Positions 12,055-23,416 of a DNA stretch of 64,000 nucleotides are shown here, one piece after another (positions within the stretch are counted from its first letter, which is position 1; every line of letters starts with the position of its first letter). Made by a program: the position numbers and the translations under genes. The notes beneath the pieces were generated by a model. That model was not told the DNA's origin and searched no databases. It saw only the letters and a program-made list of their open reading frames with translations. Source of the stretch: Calliopum simillimum (Eukaryota > Arthropoda > Insecta > Diptera > Lauxaniidae); the NCBI GenBank assembly GCA_951812925.1, contig OX638368.1, forward strand, positions 14,633,187-14,697,186, given 5' to 3'.

Positions 12055-12208
12055 TTTATTATTCATAATAATTTTTAAACAAAACATAAGTATATACGAG
12101 TATAATAAATTTTAGCTCAGAAAATTCTAGAACCTTTCAATAATTTTGATATTCCAATTATAAATCCATTGCTTAGTATTGTAAGTACACCATATTCCTT
12201 TTTAGAGC

Positions 12209-12885
12209 TTAACAAGTTTCTCTGCGTAACAACTTGAATGGTTTGACTGAGTGAAATTAAAAACAAAAAATTTAAATCGATACTTTGAATGATAAGCCTA
12301 AGAAAAACTTACTTTTATCTCCCAAACATCTGTTAAAAGATTGCATTTCACATTCATTGCTTACCATGCCACGATATACACCATTAGAAATGCAAATTGG
12401 ATCCAATAGCATTGGACAGGCATTCATACATTCGGGCGTAATTGAATCTGGTTTGTGCAATTTTTCATAAAGATTTTCAATAAATTCTGAGCTACACCAT
12501 TCATCGAAGACCTTAACAAATGCTATAAGATTAAGAAAATGTACCACAATTAAATATATTTTAAGTGATATATAAAATAAATTTCTAAAAAAATATTGCT
12601 GTTCGAAAGTTTTTGCTGTTGTAGTGTTTCCAGCATTTTCATTTATTTACATTTCAAAGCGCATTACTTACTTGTAGCAATCGATCTCTTCTTGAGTTCA
12701 CAATTGCTATCCTTCAACATGCATGGATTAACAAACTCTTTGTAGATTTTGCCATTGTAGGCACATACCGGTGCAAAGAGTGCTGGGCAAATAGTTGGAC
12801 AATCCTCAGCGTTGTCAACGGAATCTGCTGTAGCTACTGCTATGGCAATAAATAGAAGAGCGGCGCTTACTTGAAATTTGGCCAT
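12209..12885 (-). CDS. E(spl)m1: E(spl)m1-like secreted two-domain Kazal protein, copy B
   Basis: Second tandem Kazal gene. Exons on the minus strand are 12672-12885, 12313-12522 and 12209-12246, again with GTAAGT donors, AG acceptors and phase-1 junctions, giving 153 residues. Residues 1-20 form a signal peptide (MAKFQVSAALLFIAIAVATA). Domain 1 (CPTICPALFAPVCAYNG, then C and C) lies in exon 1; domain 2 (CMNACPMLLDPICISNG) in exon 2; exon 3 ends ...KLLRRETC. There are twelve Cys in all, spaced as in copy A. The inferred P1 residues are Ala (domain 1) and Met (domain 2). Intron 1 is 149 bp and intron 2 is 66 bp. A candidate poly(A) signal lies about 150 bp downstream (12055-12060). It is clearly a paralogue of copies A and C; which of the three is the orthologue of Drosophila m1 cannot be told here. 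Confidence 0.88.
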
Positions 12886-12989
12886 TATTGATTTTGTACT
12901 TGATTTTTCTGTTTATAAACTTTTTATTATTTGACTATCTGTCACGACTTCTTTTGATTACTGTTCGTATACCGTACAAACTCTGGCTA

Positions 12990-13112
12990 TTTTATATAAA
13001 AAGTTTATTTTTTTATTATTAAAAATTGATTATGGTTACCTTATCAAGCAATTTATTTGATAACAAAACCATGTCAAATATTAAAACTGACAATAGTCCC
13101 ATGAGTAATGGT
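12990..13112 (-). promoter_or_regulatory. Promoter of Kazal copy B
   Basis: TATATAAAA (minus) lies at 12990-12998. The GATA motifs CTTATC (13040-13045) and TGATAA (13058-13063) and the 12-mer ATGAGTAATGGT (13101-13112) follow upstream. The order and distances are close to copies A and C: TATA to 12-mer is 103 bp here, 117 in A, 107 in C. Confidence 0.7.
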
Positions 13113-13119
13113 GTTTTCC

Positions 13120-15910
13120 TCTGCAAAAATAGACTTTGTAGGCGGTATATCACAGTACTTTGTTTACTAATTTTTTAATATTTTAATGGTGTTTTCTTTA
13201 ATTTTCATTTGCAAATTACAACTACCATGTCGTCTGCATTAAGTTGATACCAAATTGTTGAAAATTTTGTAAGACGCAAAATAGTTGTGGCGGGTTTTTC
13301 CATTGATTTATTACAAAAAGGTTGTCCACTATTATTAAAGTTGTTTTTGACAGTAGTTTTCTACTGAAAAATATCTTTAGAAGTACTGATAACACATTAG
13401 ACATCTATTAGACTTACAGCAAGCATACGATAAGAAATCAAAATTTTCCGCTACAATTTTTTGTTGACATTCAGCCAAAATCGAAAAATTTTATTTTAAA
13501 AAATTCGATTTTATTCAAAACTTTTCCATATTTTCGTTATACATATTGTAAATTTTATTTTTATATATCGTCGTGTTAATTGTAAACTATCCCATCTCAA
13601 TTTTTCTACTTTTCAGGAGAACAAAAAAAACTGATTCTAGCTTGCCTGCAGGAAAATGGACTAGCTTAAGAGTAGTCCATTTACTAGTCCTCTACCAACC
13701 AGTACTAGTCCGACTTTAATCCCAACTGTTCTTTTTTGTGTGTTAATGTCCTATGAAATTTCAATTGGCCCCTTATGCATTGCTTTTACACCAGTTCGGG
13801 GCTAGTTGTGGTATGAAATAGTCCCATTGAAATATACATTTTTTTGATTTGTTATATTTTCTTAAAACAAATAAAATTAAGTTAAATTACATTTATAACA
13901 GCATTAAAAAAAATTAATTCATTTTTGACACCAAATTCAAGTGTCCCAAAACACAAAATATTTCGAAAGCAAAAACGAAAATTGTAGTTTGTTTTCGTCA
14001 CGATTCAAATTTTTTTGCCCCTACAAACTACAAACTGATATCAAACTGGCCCTCACTGCATCCTTTTTTCACTAGTTTCGGGCTAGTACTAACCGTGAAA
14101 TAGTATTTTTTGTAGACTGTCCCATATTTTTACTGCAGGGTTGATTTTGAAAATAATGTTAAAATTTTTTTCTATATAATGTTCTAATTAGGGCTCTCCA
14201 ATTTAAGCAAAGATATGATAGTTTACAATGAATTTTTGTTTTAAAAGATTCGACAGGCAGCCTAAAAACAAGAATTTACCTATGATGGGAATAGGTCGAA
14301 AATTAGTTTTGGAAACGATTGGTATTGTCCCCGACGCCTTACATAAGTTTAAGGTCCAGTTTTATGAAAAAAATTAATTGCACGAATGATAGAGAACTGT
14401 TGAAAAAATTATCAGAAATGTATCCGAGTCTTCTCAGAGGTTTTAGGCACATTCTTCTAAGCAAATTTACTACACCAATCTTTAGTGAAAGGTCGATAAA
14501 AGATTTTGCGGCACATCAGGATATCCCCGACCTCTCAAATGAGTTTTGAAATTCTCTTTCAAAAAATATTGTAGTGCTCCAACCGATATGGAAAGGCCCG
14601 GACAGCTTTAATTAGTTTTGGTCCCATTTTTCAAAAAAATGTTATTGCATTATTATGTATATGAAGCACTCCATGCCAAGTGTAACGGCTCAACATATTT
14701 TTTTTTCTTCTCCGATTGCGCTTAAATTTGGCAATATGGTAGATCCGGTGTGCAAGAACAACAATCCGGGAGAATTTGGTCCTAGTACCATTTGTTGTTT
14801 AAATACAGGGTGTTGAAGTTGGCGTTATTAGTCATTTTCATGAAAAGGGTGTTTTTTCAAAAATTTATAGCTTACACTAAAGTTTGTAAATTGATAAATC
14901 TAAGTCACTGGTCCTATTTATTTTGAAATGTTCTTTTTTACAAAAAAATATTTCTTGGTGAAAAAAATTTTTACACTTAAAAATACTTTTGAATTTTTTT
15001 TTTTAAAAAGCCCCCTTAGATCTTTTTTAAAAGTACTTTAAATTAAAGCATAATTTATAAGCTTTAAAATGATGTATGACTCACTGTTGCTCTAAGATGT
15101 AACTTTGGAACTCTTTACATAGTCTTAAATAAGAATAACGAAGAGTTGAAAAGTTTTGCTGACTATCAAAGTTGGTATATAGAGGTTTTGTTAGCAAAAA
15201 AAAAAAAAAATGCTATTCGTATGTCTCTTTTGAGCTCAGAAACTTTTTATTTTAAATTGTTTGCTATGGTATACGAAAATCTAATTTGTGCAAAAAATGG
15301 TGGGGCCAAAATCATTTTTTGCTCATCATGGGAAGCTTAAATCAAAAAAACCTCATAAGTAAAGTCGATTTACTTTTCGTCAAGGAATTTGCTTAAATTT
15401 TTTTAGACTTTTCGTACCTGTTATGTGGGCGCAAAGATCGATTTAGACTTTTTTTTTTTAACTCATTCTGTCGCCACGACCCACATACGATTTTTCTGAA
15501 TTTTACTCCAGAATATTTGGAAAGATGCCCCCTAACATATCTACTACTTCTGAAATATGTGCTTTCCCGCCAAAATTTTTAGATAAAACGACCTCCTGAT
15601 ACCATCTTGGGTCAAAATTTTTTTGTTCACCTATTGGAAATTTCATTTTATACGTCTAGGAATATATTCCACCACATTTGGTTATTGAATATGGAAAAAA
15701 AAATTTCTTAAAACCTGGGTCATATAAGAGGAGTTTATTTATTGTTATATATATGAAGGACAACGGGGCAAATAAAATGCAATTGGAAATATGGGTGCTG
15801 TCACTCCCTTTACAAATAAAACTTGTCATATCAATAAGACTATTTGTTGCAGATGGATAGATAATTAAAGGTGAAAGAACTCACACCAGGCAATAGATAG
15901 TACATTGTCA
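13120..15910. other. Intergenic, no gene recognised
   Basis: AT-rich sequence between Kazal copies B and C. Several short open frames (for example 14319-14549 on plus, 76 codons, with DRELLKKLSEMYPSLLRGFR) have some protein-like composition but match nothing I know; a decayed transposon remnant is possible. Around 13680-14130, 'ctagtcc' and 'gggctagt' words recur, suggesting an old duplicated repeat. Confidence 0.4.
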
Positions 15911-15917
15911 TACATTA

Positions 15918-16616
15918 TATGAGGCTATGAGCGCAATAGTGGCCAAACCCTGACTTCGTTAAAAAATCAAAAGCAAATATCTTTGCTCAGGATATGTGCT
16001 TTTGCTTTATCAACGAAGCAGTGCTGGATTACCCACTAGGTCGGAATAGGCCATGGCCTAGGGCCCCCGACGAGCTGGGGCCCCCACGAAAACTCTTATG
16101 TTTACAAATTGTACAACAGAGCGCTCTTCTTCAAAGTTGAAACGCATAAAAAACGACTAAAGAAGTGTTATGGATCAAGAACGATTGGACATGCTATGTC
16201 TGATGTCCATTGAATCGGATGTTCTTCGTCAAATTGATTTTGAAGATATCATTAATGATTTTAGTGATCTGAAATTTAGGAGAAACGTTTTTTAAAGATG
16301 AACGTCGATATTAATATTTAAATGAGATGTCCAAAGATTATTTTATATATTACTATACGTAAATTATGTAAAATCAAAAAATAAAATATAATTTGGTTGA
16401 AAAAAACTATTTTGATTGTTTGATTGTGTTAACAACCTTTAAATGATATGAAAAAGCTGTTTAAATTCTATAAATTCATAAACAAAGATTGATTTTACAA
16501 TTACTAAAAAAAAGAGGGCCCCAAAAATTGAATCTCCTAGGGCCCCCATTTGGCTTAATCCGGCACTGCAACGAAGGAAAGGTTAGGCCACTGTTGCGCT
16601 CATAGCTTCATATAGC
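15918..16616. mobile_element. Palindromic element split by a hAT insertion
   Basis: The left arm (15918-15963, 'tatatgaggctatgagcgc') and right arm (16571-16616, 'gcgctcatagcttcatata') are inverted copies sharing about 45 bp. Inside the left half is a further hairpin ('tcaaaagcaaatat' against 'tgtgcttttgctt'). With the hAT at 16019-16568 and one copy of its target duplication left out of consideration, the remaining sequence is a compact palindrome of about 140 bp, so the palindrome is older than the hAT insertion. Confidence 0.65.
16019..16568 (+). mobile_element. hAT transposon, internally deleted, TSD CAACGAAG
   Basis: The ends are CAGTGCTGGATTA and TAATCCGGCACTG, flanked by a perfect 8-bp duplication CAACGAAG (16011-16018, 16569-16576). 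At 16170-16296 the plus strand keeps a frame starting MDQERLDMLCLMSIESD and ending ...FSDLKFRRNVF followed by a stop. This resembles the extreme C-terminus (dimerisation region) of hAT transposases of the ZMYM/hAT-like group. The rest of the transposase is gone, so the element cannot move by itself. The matching ends and duplication suggest a fairly young insertion. Confidence 0.85.
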
Positions 16617-16619
16617 ATT

Positions 16620-17360
16620 GGAGTAAAACCAGAGAGCACAGGTAACATTGTCTTCCGAAGACAACGAGAAAACTACCGTTGTTTAGTGAAATATGTATAT
16701 GAATTAGTGAAAAGTTGGGGAGAATCACACTACAGGATGGAGGAACCCTACGTGCCGAGAGGAGATACTTGGAGTATAAGAAGAAGCAACTCAAGACAAG
16801 GTTTTATTATACTGACGCCGAAAGGTTGGCTTCTTACTAACTTTGTTGAAGCTTAGTTTTGGCAAATAGGCATTTTAAGATCATCGAATGTCAATTCATC
16901 GTTTGTTTTGCAGACATTGCATATAATACGAGCCCCAACTGCAACCTTAGTAGTGATGATACACTTGAACTGATAAGCAAAAAAACAAAAATGATCCTCG
17001 AAGCATGGTGCTTATTTAAAACCACTGTGTATGAGGCACTTTGCTATCTTGGTAATGCTCTAATAAGCACTACATTGCCTATTGATAAAAAAAAAATTGA
17101 TAAATCAGTTTTTCTATATTTAGCGCCATAAAAAAGAAATTGATTGTTCCAATTTAGTAAATAAACAGATATTTTGCTTGAGTTTTTTATTTATTATGTA
17201 TTTCTTTATTTTTGTTTATTACGAATATCACGTATGTAAAAAAATTCTATTAGGATGATTCAGGACCTTTGCATTTGAGTTTTATAGTTTTTTGAGATTT
17301 CAATTTTTCTTTTTTCTGCTATTAAAAGAAAGTTTTAAATTCTACAAATTTAGAAAAAAT
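16620..17360. other. Intergenic, no gene recognised
   Basis: An open frame at 16859-17131 (+, 90 codons) has no recognisable domain. The sequence is AT-rich. Confidence 0.35.
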
Positions 17361-17431
17361 CTTTTATTGAATTTAGACCGCATTAGGTGTTTTTTTTTTT
17401 TGTAGAGCAGTGCTGTTTTATTTAGAGATTT

Positions 17432-18092
17432 TTAACAATTTCCTTTGCGTAACATTTTGAATGGTTGAACTAAAAAATTATAAAAAAAAATAAATTAAAT
17501 TTCTTCATTAAAGAGCTTTTCGAACAAATAAATACTCACTTTTATTTACGAAGCATTTGTTATATCTATGAATTTCACATTCACTGCTAACCAAACCACG
17601 ATATACACCATTAGAAACGCATACTGGATCATAAATCATTGGACAAGGATGAGAACATCCGGGCATCAGTACATCTAATTCACTCATTTTTTCATAAAGA
17701 TTCTCAACAAATACTGAGGTACACCATTCATCGAAGACTCTTTCAAATGCTAGAGAAAAAAAAGAAGAAAATGGTTATGTTAAGATATGTACATATTTGA
17801 AAGAAAATTGCTGTTATAAGGTTTTGCTGTTGTAGAGTTTACCACTTTTTCATATACTTATATAAATCTACTTACGTGAAATCAATGCTCTATCTACACG
17901 ACAATTGCTATCCTGTAACAAACATTGATTATCGAATTGCTTGTAGAATATGCCATTGAAAGCACACAGTGGTGCAAAGAGTGCTGGACAAACGTTTGGA
18001 CAATCAGCATCGGAGCTTGGAATTTTATTTGCTGTAGCTACTGCAGCAAAGGCAATAACTGAGAGAGCTGCTATTACTTGAAATTTGGCCAT
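17432..18092 (-). CDS. E(spl)m1: E(spl)m1-like secreted two-domain Kazal protein, copy C
   Basis: Third tandem Kazal gene, nearest to m2. Exons on the minus strand are 17876-18092, 17540-17749 and 17432-17469; donors GTAAGT and GTGAGT, junctions in phase 1, product 154 residues. The signal peptide is about residues 1-21 (MAKFQVIAALSVIAFAAVATA). Domain 1 (CPNVCPALFAPLCAFNG) and domain 2 (CSHPCPMIYDPVCVSNG) keep the C-x3-C-x7-C-x13-C spacing; the end is ...KMLRKGNC. The inferred P1 residues are Ala and Met. Exon 2 (70 codons) has no start codon of its own at the right place and is easily missed; I read it from the sequence. Introns are 126 and 70 bp. A poly(A) signal (AATAAA, minus) lies at 17363-17368. 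The position beside m2 matches Drosophila m1, so by synteny this copy is the best candidate for the ancestral gene, but the case is weak. Confidence 0.88.
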
Positions 18093-18214
18093 GATTCTTT
18101 TTGTTGAACTTGACGTTTTTAGTTTTTTTTGAATATCTGTTACGATCTGTTACGTTTACTACGACTCGACTACTTGTTTTGGTTACTGTTTGTTTGCTCA
18201 GCAAATGCTGTCCC

Positions 18215-18341
18215 TTTTATATAAAATTTATTTTCCTTATCAAAATTGATGTTGATTGTCTTATCATGAACACTTTATTTGATAACATAAACATTACATT
18301 GATTCAAAATTATAACAATACATAGTTATATGAGTAATGGT
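18215..18341 (-). promoter_or_regulatory. Promoter of Kazal copy C
   Basis: TATATAAAA (minus) lies at 18215-18223. GATA motifs are at 18236-18241, 18260-18265 (CTTATC) and 18280-18285 (TGATAA), and ATGAGTAATGGT at 18330-18341. The layout is the same as for copies A and B. Confidence 0.7.
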
Positions 18342-18690
18342 GTTTTTCTCTGTTATTTGTTAGTTTTTTAACAGTGACGTGCCATTGTGTTTTCAACAAG
18401 ATGATTGAATTGAACCCATGACCCATGTATCATAAGTTATTATATCACTAGTAAAAAGCATCACTTGCTCTATTAAGTACGTCTGGATTTCGAGACATAA
18501 TAGCCTAAATATTGAATTTTTTTTTTTCCAAGTTGACAAGGTAGTTCTCAACCAAAAAATCTGGTATGGCATTTTTAAGTAGTGGCTTCTTTCTATAAAA
18601 CTCACTTTGAACTATATCTCCATATTTTTAACATTCTCCTAAATATTCTATGCTAAAAACATAATACAAAAATACCGTTTTTGACTGTTT
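18342..18690. other. Intergenic spacer
   Basis: No gene or repeat recognised upstream of the shared Kazal promoter module. Confidence 0.4.
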
Positions 18691-18696
18691 TGGAGG

Positions 18697-19410
18697 TTAT
18701 ATACAGGACGCACAAAACGTTTCCAAGTGGCAAGTACTTCGTTCAAGTAACATCACGCGTTTATTTTGACGCTTTTATCTATGAAAAGTAGGGGATGCTC
18801 GTATTTTTCGAAAATGGCTCCCCAGACCATAACAGATTTGGTGTTTTAATAACTTTCGACCACTTTTTTATCTGGAAAAAAATCATACATTCTCGGTGCA
18901 TACACACGGTCATTCTATGGGTTGTGACTTATTTGCAGTATGAACAACTTCTCATCCGAAAATATGATCTTGCACTTTGCGTGCCGTCGAAGGAGTACAG
19001 TGCTTCTTTACTTCCGCATTTCTTTTTGACGCTCCGTAAGACCATGAATCCTTTTCTTTTTATAAGCCTTTATCTTCAGGTTTTCTTTAATGACGTTTCT
19101 GATGGTTTTACGGCTCGCATTTAAGTCCTTAGCCAATTTTTTCCCTGAAATGGTGCAATTTCTTCTTATTCGCTCATGAATAATCTGCATCAAAGCTCCA
19201 GTTCTAACCATGCATTTTTGTCCGGTTTTCTTAGATTTAAGTATCAACACTTCGTTTTGTCTTTAATCGAGCCACACACAGTACGCTGCACAAATCTGCG
19301 GTTGATATCTAGCTTCTTCCGCAACTTAACAATCTCCCCTTTTTTCTTGCCTTGCAAATGTAACTTTTGTATAAGCTTTCTCTCCGCTTTCATCGCTCAC
19401 AAACTTTAAA
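18697..19410 (-). pseudogene. Decayed mariner/Tc1-type transposase
   Basis: Read on the minus strand from about 19400 downward, the frame begins MKAERKLIQKLHLQGKK (helix-turn-helix DNA-binding region). After a stop and a frame change it continues through KLAKDLNASRKTIRNVIKE (second HTH), IHGLTERQKEMRKERC and the catalytic-region motif IIFSDEKLF, then NDRVYAPRM and VMVWGAIF, and stops making sense at about 18700. These are ordered landmarks of mariner-family transposases. In-frame stops and a frameshift show it is dead, and the region with the later catalytic acids is missing. The edge sequence 'acaggacgcac' (18701) recurs inverted near 57540, suggesting a related deletion derivative there. 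Confidence 0.8.
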
Positions 19411-19419
19411 AAGGAACTT

Positions 19420-20640
19420 ATCGCGAAAACTTTGGGGTTAGCTAATTTCACAATGGCTGTTAAAATTTTGTTTTGTACTTTTGGGTTTGTCATAAAAACA
19501 TTGGTGAAAATTCAATAACTCCTGAAGGAGGTCAGCCAAGATTTTCCGGTTTACATTTTTTTACTCTAGAAACATGCAAACAACTTTTTGCATATCCAAT
19601 TTTTGCAATTTTTTCAAATTAGGAACCATTGGACCCCACTGTACGGGATCATAAAACAAGAACGGGATCAGTTATGACTTTGAATCTAACGGAATTTCGT
19701 CAAGCTGGAGTTTTCCTTCAATATTTCTGTGAAGATTTTTTCTCATACAATTTTGTATTTTCATTTCATGAAAAAAGTAATTTTGCGAGAGGCGCATACA
19801 ATTTCATAAAGATTTTTCATTAAAAATAAAAAATATGGAATTCCAATCGGTTGTGCAGAACATACCTGTACACCTTAAAAAAACGTCACTGATTTTTAGG
19901 TATACTTACGTGGTATTTGCTGCAGGACTTTGTTTAATTGCTGCATATTACATTCATCATCATATTGTAATGTTCTTGACTTTACAGGTGATTTAATTGA
20001 TTACAATTTAAGTTTGTTTTGGTAAGCACTTTGTTTACTATTTCTATACTGTTTTTTTGTTATTATTATTATTATTTTTGTATTGTTTTCTGTTTTTAGT
20101 ATTGTCATTGTTATCTTATTATAATTCAAAGATAGGGGTGCCTCATATCATTTATCTCAGCTACATTATGTTGAACATTAAATATTTTCAAGACACAAAT
20201 TATTTTTGGTGATTTTTTTGTTTTTGCCAAAACTTAAGTAATTAATTCTGTACTTTCTAATTGAAAATTCTTAAGAATTTTCTGGTGCTTTCCAAATCAG
20301 CGGGGCCAAAGTCTAATATTAATTTTTTTTTTTGCACTTTATTCGATAAAGACATTGCCTATGATGTTAAGATTTTGGAGTAAACAATGTCTCATGTCTC
20401 ATGTAGTTTACTTATCAAATGCATATACCCATATTTATTAAGAAAGAATTGAAATCATTGTTCCCATTTTATGCAAAAATTTATATGATCGATAAGGGAA
20501 GATAAACTTTTGCTTTGATCTCAAATGCTAGAAATCGCAACCGTCCGAGTCTCAAAATAATTCTATCGCTTCGAACAAGAATAGGACGCTTCCAAGTTGG
20601 ACAGTCTCGGCAAAGTAGAAGATGCCCAGTTTTAAAGTGA
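19420..20640. other. Intergenic, no gene recognised
   Basis: AT-rich with poly-T tracts; 19420-19640 may still belong to the mariner remnant (its 5' end). No open frame with a recognisable domain. Confidence 0.4.
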
Positions 20641-20644
20641 CCTA

Positions 20645-21170
20645 CAAATTTAAAGTTGCTTGAAATTGTGCTCCCTTAGATCTTAAAGTTTTTCTTTGAT
20701 GGTAATAAATGTAAAATTAAGAGAACATTTGATGCATCCCAAACCTAAAAGTAATCCAGAAGATGGAAAAAAACTTTGTTTTAGAATTTTAACGGTTCAA
20801 CTTTTTACTATATATGGATTTTGAGAAACTTAATTCGAATCTGCAGTTTATTTCTCCGTAAGCTCTGTAGTCCTGAAGTTTTGAAGATATTTTCCATTCA
20901 AGGTGGAAAAAAATAAAGATACAAAAATTGCAAAAACTTAAGGAGAAAAAAATTGTGGATTCGAATTTAGAACAGTTTAAGTTTTAGAACAAAATTTTAT
21001 ATCAATATTTTTTCAAATATTTCGGACCGCTTTTCAGTTTTTGAAGTGGTTTGGGATGCATCAAATGTTCTCTGAAATGAATAAAATTTACATGGTGCTT
21101 ATTTACATCAAAGAAAAACTTTTGGTGCCATTGGAATGCAATTTCAAGCAACTTTATTTTTTATATACAA
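20645..21170. repeat. Inverted-repeat element
   Basis: The left arm (from 20650, 'aaagttgcttgaaattg') and right arm (to 21165, 'caatttcaagcaactt') are inverted and share further words ('catttgatgcatcccaaac' against 'gtttgggatgcatcaaatg'). Arms are about 210 bp around a centre near 20905. A related half occurs at about 59590-59930, so this is a dispersed family. Confidence 0.65.
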
Positions 21171-21590
21171 TTTTTAGTCAGTCTACCCTGCAAATTTTCT
21201 TGAATGACCATTTTAAATGGCGTACGTCCAGAAACCCTAATAGTCTTCGAAAAGCAAAATCTGGAGCAAAATTGGAATTGGATTTGCCGCCAAACTTGTG
21301 AATGGAATCCATAAGAAAGTAAAAACTAAAGACACTTGTAAAAAGATGTAGGAGAAAGATATCAAAGAATGGGAAAAATTACAGTAATTAATTAGTTAAT
21401 TAGAAGTTTCAGCATAAGAAAAGTAGCAAAAATATCAGAGTTCGAAAAAAATGATTTTGAGCAAATTAAATTTAGAGTTTTTGAACATATCGCCCCTATA
21501 CAAGTGAAAAGCAACAAGTTTGATAAGACCCATTTAACCATATCTCTGTTAAAAAATGGTCGCCCTCGTGTCCGAGCTTACCTTGATTTT
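21171..21590. other. Spacer between two repeats
   Basis: No gene seen. Confidence 0.4.
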
Positions 21591-21594
21591 GCGT

Positions 21595-22400
21595 AAAAAA
21601 TCTTTCAATATAGCATTTTTAAACTTTTGCTTATATGGGAGGTGCCACACCCCCTAGTCCTACTTCGCCTCCTTTTTGCGTAGAGTTTGTTTGAGTGGAA
21701 TTTTGTTGGACTATCTCAAAAAACAGTATCAGTATATCATTCGAACTTTTGCTTACATAGGAGGTGCCACGCCGCGGCGCTCCGTCTTGTCAGAGTTCGC
21801 TTGGTTAATTTTCAGAGCTTGCACTTATTGATTTGAGTATTTGAGTTCAATTTTGTTGGGTTATGTCAAAAAACGCCCTCAGTGTAACATTTTGAAAATT
21901 TTGCTTTTATGGGAGGTATCACGCCCTCTTATCTGAAGTCGCCTAGTTTTTTCTCAGAGCATGCATTTATTGATTTGAGCATTTGAGTGCAATTTAGTTG
22001 GGTTATCTCAGAAAACGCTTTCAGTATAGCATTTTGAAACTTTTGTTTATATGGGAGGTACCACGCCTTCTTGTCCGAATTCGCCTAGTTTTTGCTCAGA
22101 GCTTGCACTTACTAACACTTGTATTTATGTGTATTTTGCTTCTGTTGTTGTAAGTCATGCTGTTATTATTGCATTTTGAATATATTTTTTGTATGGGCGG
22201 TAGGTGTGTCCGTTGACCGATTTCGCTCATTTTTAATCCCCCGAGCTAACTTTTGCGACGAAGCCAGAACACCAAATTTCATTGAATTATATTGCTCAAA
22301 CCAAGCCAGCCAGCCAGCCAGACAGACGGAAATGGCTATATCGACTCAGGAGGTGACGCTGATCAAGAATATATATACTTTTCCATACCTGCCATAACTT
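21595..22400 (+). repeat. TATACCCT/CAGC compound repeat, partial copy
   Basis: About four tandem units of the ~120-bp monomer ('aaacttttgcttatatgggaggt.ccacgcc...gctcagagcttgcactta') occupy 21595-22110. The distal block follows: 'tgtatgggcggtaggtgtgtc', 'ctcatttttaatcccccgagc', a short (CAGC)n run (22308-22322) and 'tggctatatcgactcagg'. The terminal 'accctgggtgtagggta' part is missing here. Confidence 0.75.
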
Positions 22401-22450
22401 TTTGGTATTGAGAATTTGGTTGCCCCGCATGACACCATTTGGCTATTAAT

Positions 22451-22904
22451 TAGTGATGAATAAAATTGGTCTTAATCTTGAGTCTTGGTCTTTATAATTT
22501 TTTGAGACCAAGACGGTGATATATAATTTTGTATTAAGATCATGACTTAATATCCAAGACCAAGTCCAAGATCATAGCAGTTTTATTCAAGATAATAAGC
22601 CAGACCAAGACAGTTATCTGGTCTTGATCATTTGTAGTTATGATGGAATATGGTTTATTAAAAATCCAACAGCTTTGAAAAATAAGTCTCGAAAACGAGT
22701 GTTCAGTATGACAAAATTTAGCAATTATATCTGTTATTTTTTATAAGTTCAAACCAAGACCTAGACCAAAATTATGTCCAAGACCACTATTGAATGCCCG
22801 AGTCCACGATGAAGACTTAATATTAAAACCCAGACCAAAATTCAATGTCCAATATAAAGGCCAAGACCACAGCAGTTTTGGCCTTGGACTCAGTTTGCTC
22901 ATTA
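22451..22904. mobile_element. ACCAAGAC-core hAT-like MITE, degenerate
   Basis: This is a member of the family best preserved at 62537-62948. The left end TAGTGATGAATAAAATT and the inverted right-end word 'gtttgctcatta' bracket a core rich in 'accaagac' and 'gtcttggtc'. No target duplication is recognisable. Confidence 0.65.
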
Positions 22905-22909
22905 TTTCT

Positions 22910-23238
22910 ACCAATCATAGTCCTACCTCTACTGAGATTATGAAAATAAAAGACGTAGGCGATGGATTTGCTTTACTTCACGAAAATGCATCAACTCAGA
23001 AAGTGGCCATTTAATCTACGAGTATATCTTTTTTTAACTTGATGCTATCAATTTAACATCTCCGTATAGACTTTTCCTGAAAGCAAATCCTAATTTTTTT
23101 CATTTGTATCAAAATGACAGCCAATTTGCATGAAAACATTACTTTTGTTCCACCTTGAACAATAGAAAACAATTAATCATTTCAAAGTCTTCACTGGCAA
23201 TTTATATTATTTTATATACAAAAATCATTTAACAATAT
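22910..23238. other. Spacer 3' of m2
   Basis: No gene seen. Confidence 0.4.
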
Positions 23239-23296
23239 TTTATTGATTAAAATATTTATAAAAATAAATTACTACTTAATAAGTAAACATATCACA
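23239..23296 (-). promoter_or_regulatory. m2 3' UTR: K box and poly(A) signal
   Basis: On the minus strand, TGTGAT (K box, the known target motif of the miR-2/miR-11 seed family) lies at 23291-23296 and AATAAA at 23239-23244. They are about 120 and 175 nt beyond the stop codon. K boxes are a known feature of E(spl)-C 3' UTRs; a single 6-mer in AT-rich DNA could also be chance. Confidence 0.5.
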
Positions 23297-23416
23297 AATG
23301 GACATTAACACTAACAATATTGCAAAAACAAACTTAAAATAATAATAAAAAATATGATGAGATCCCTGATTTTAGTTTAAGAATTTTCCTACGAATATTT
23401 ATGTTGCTGCTATAGC

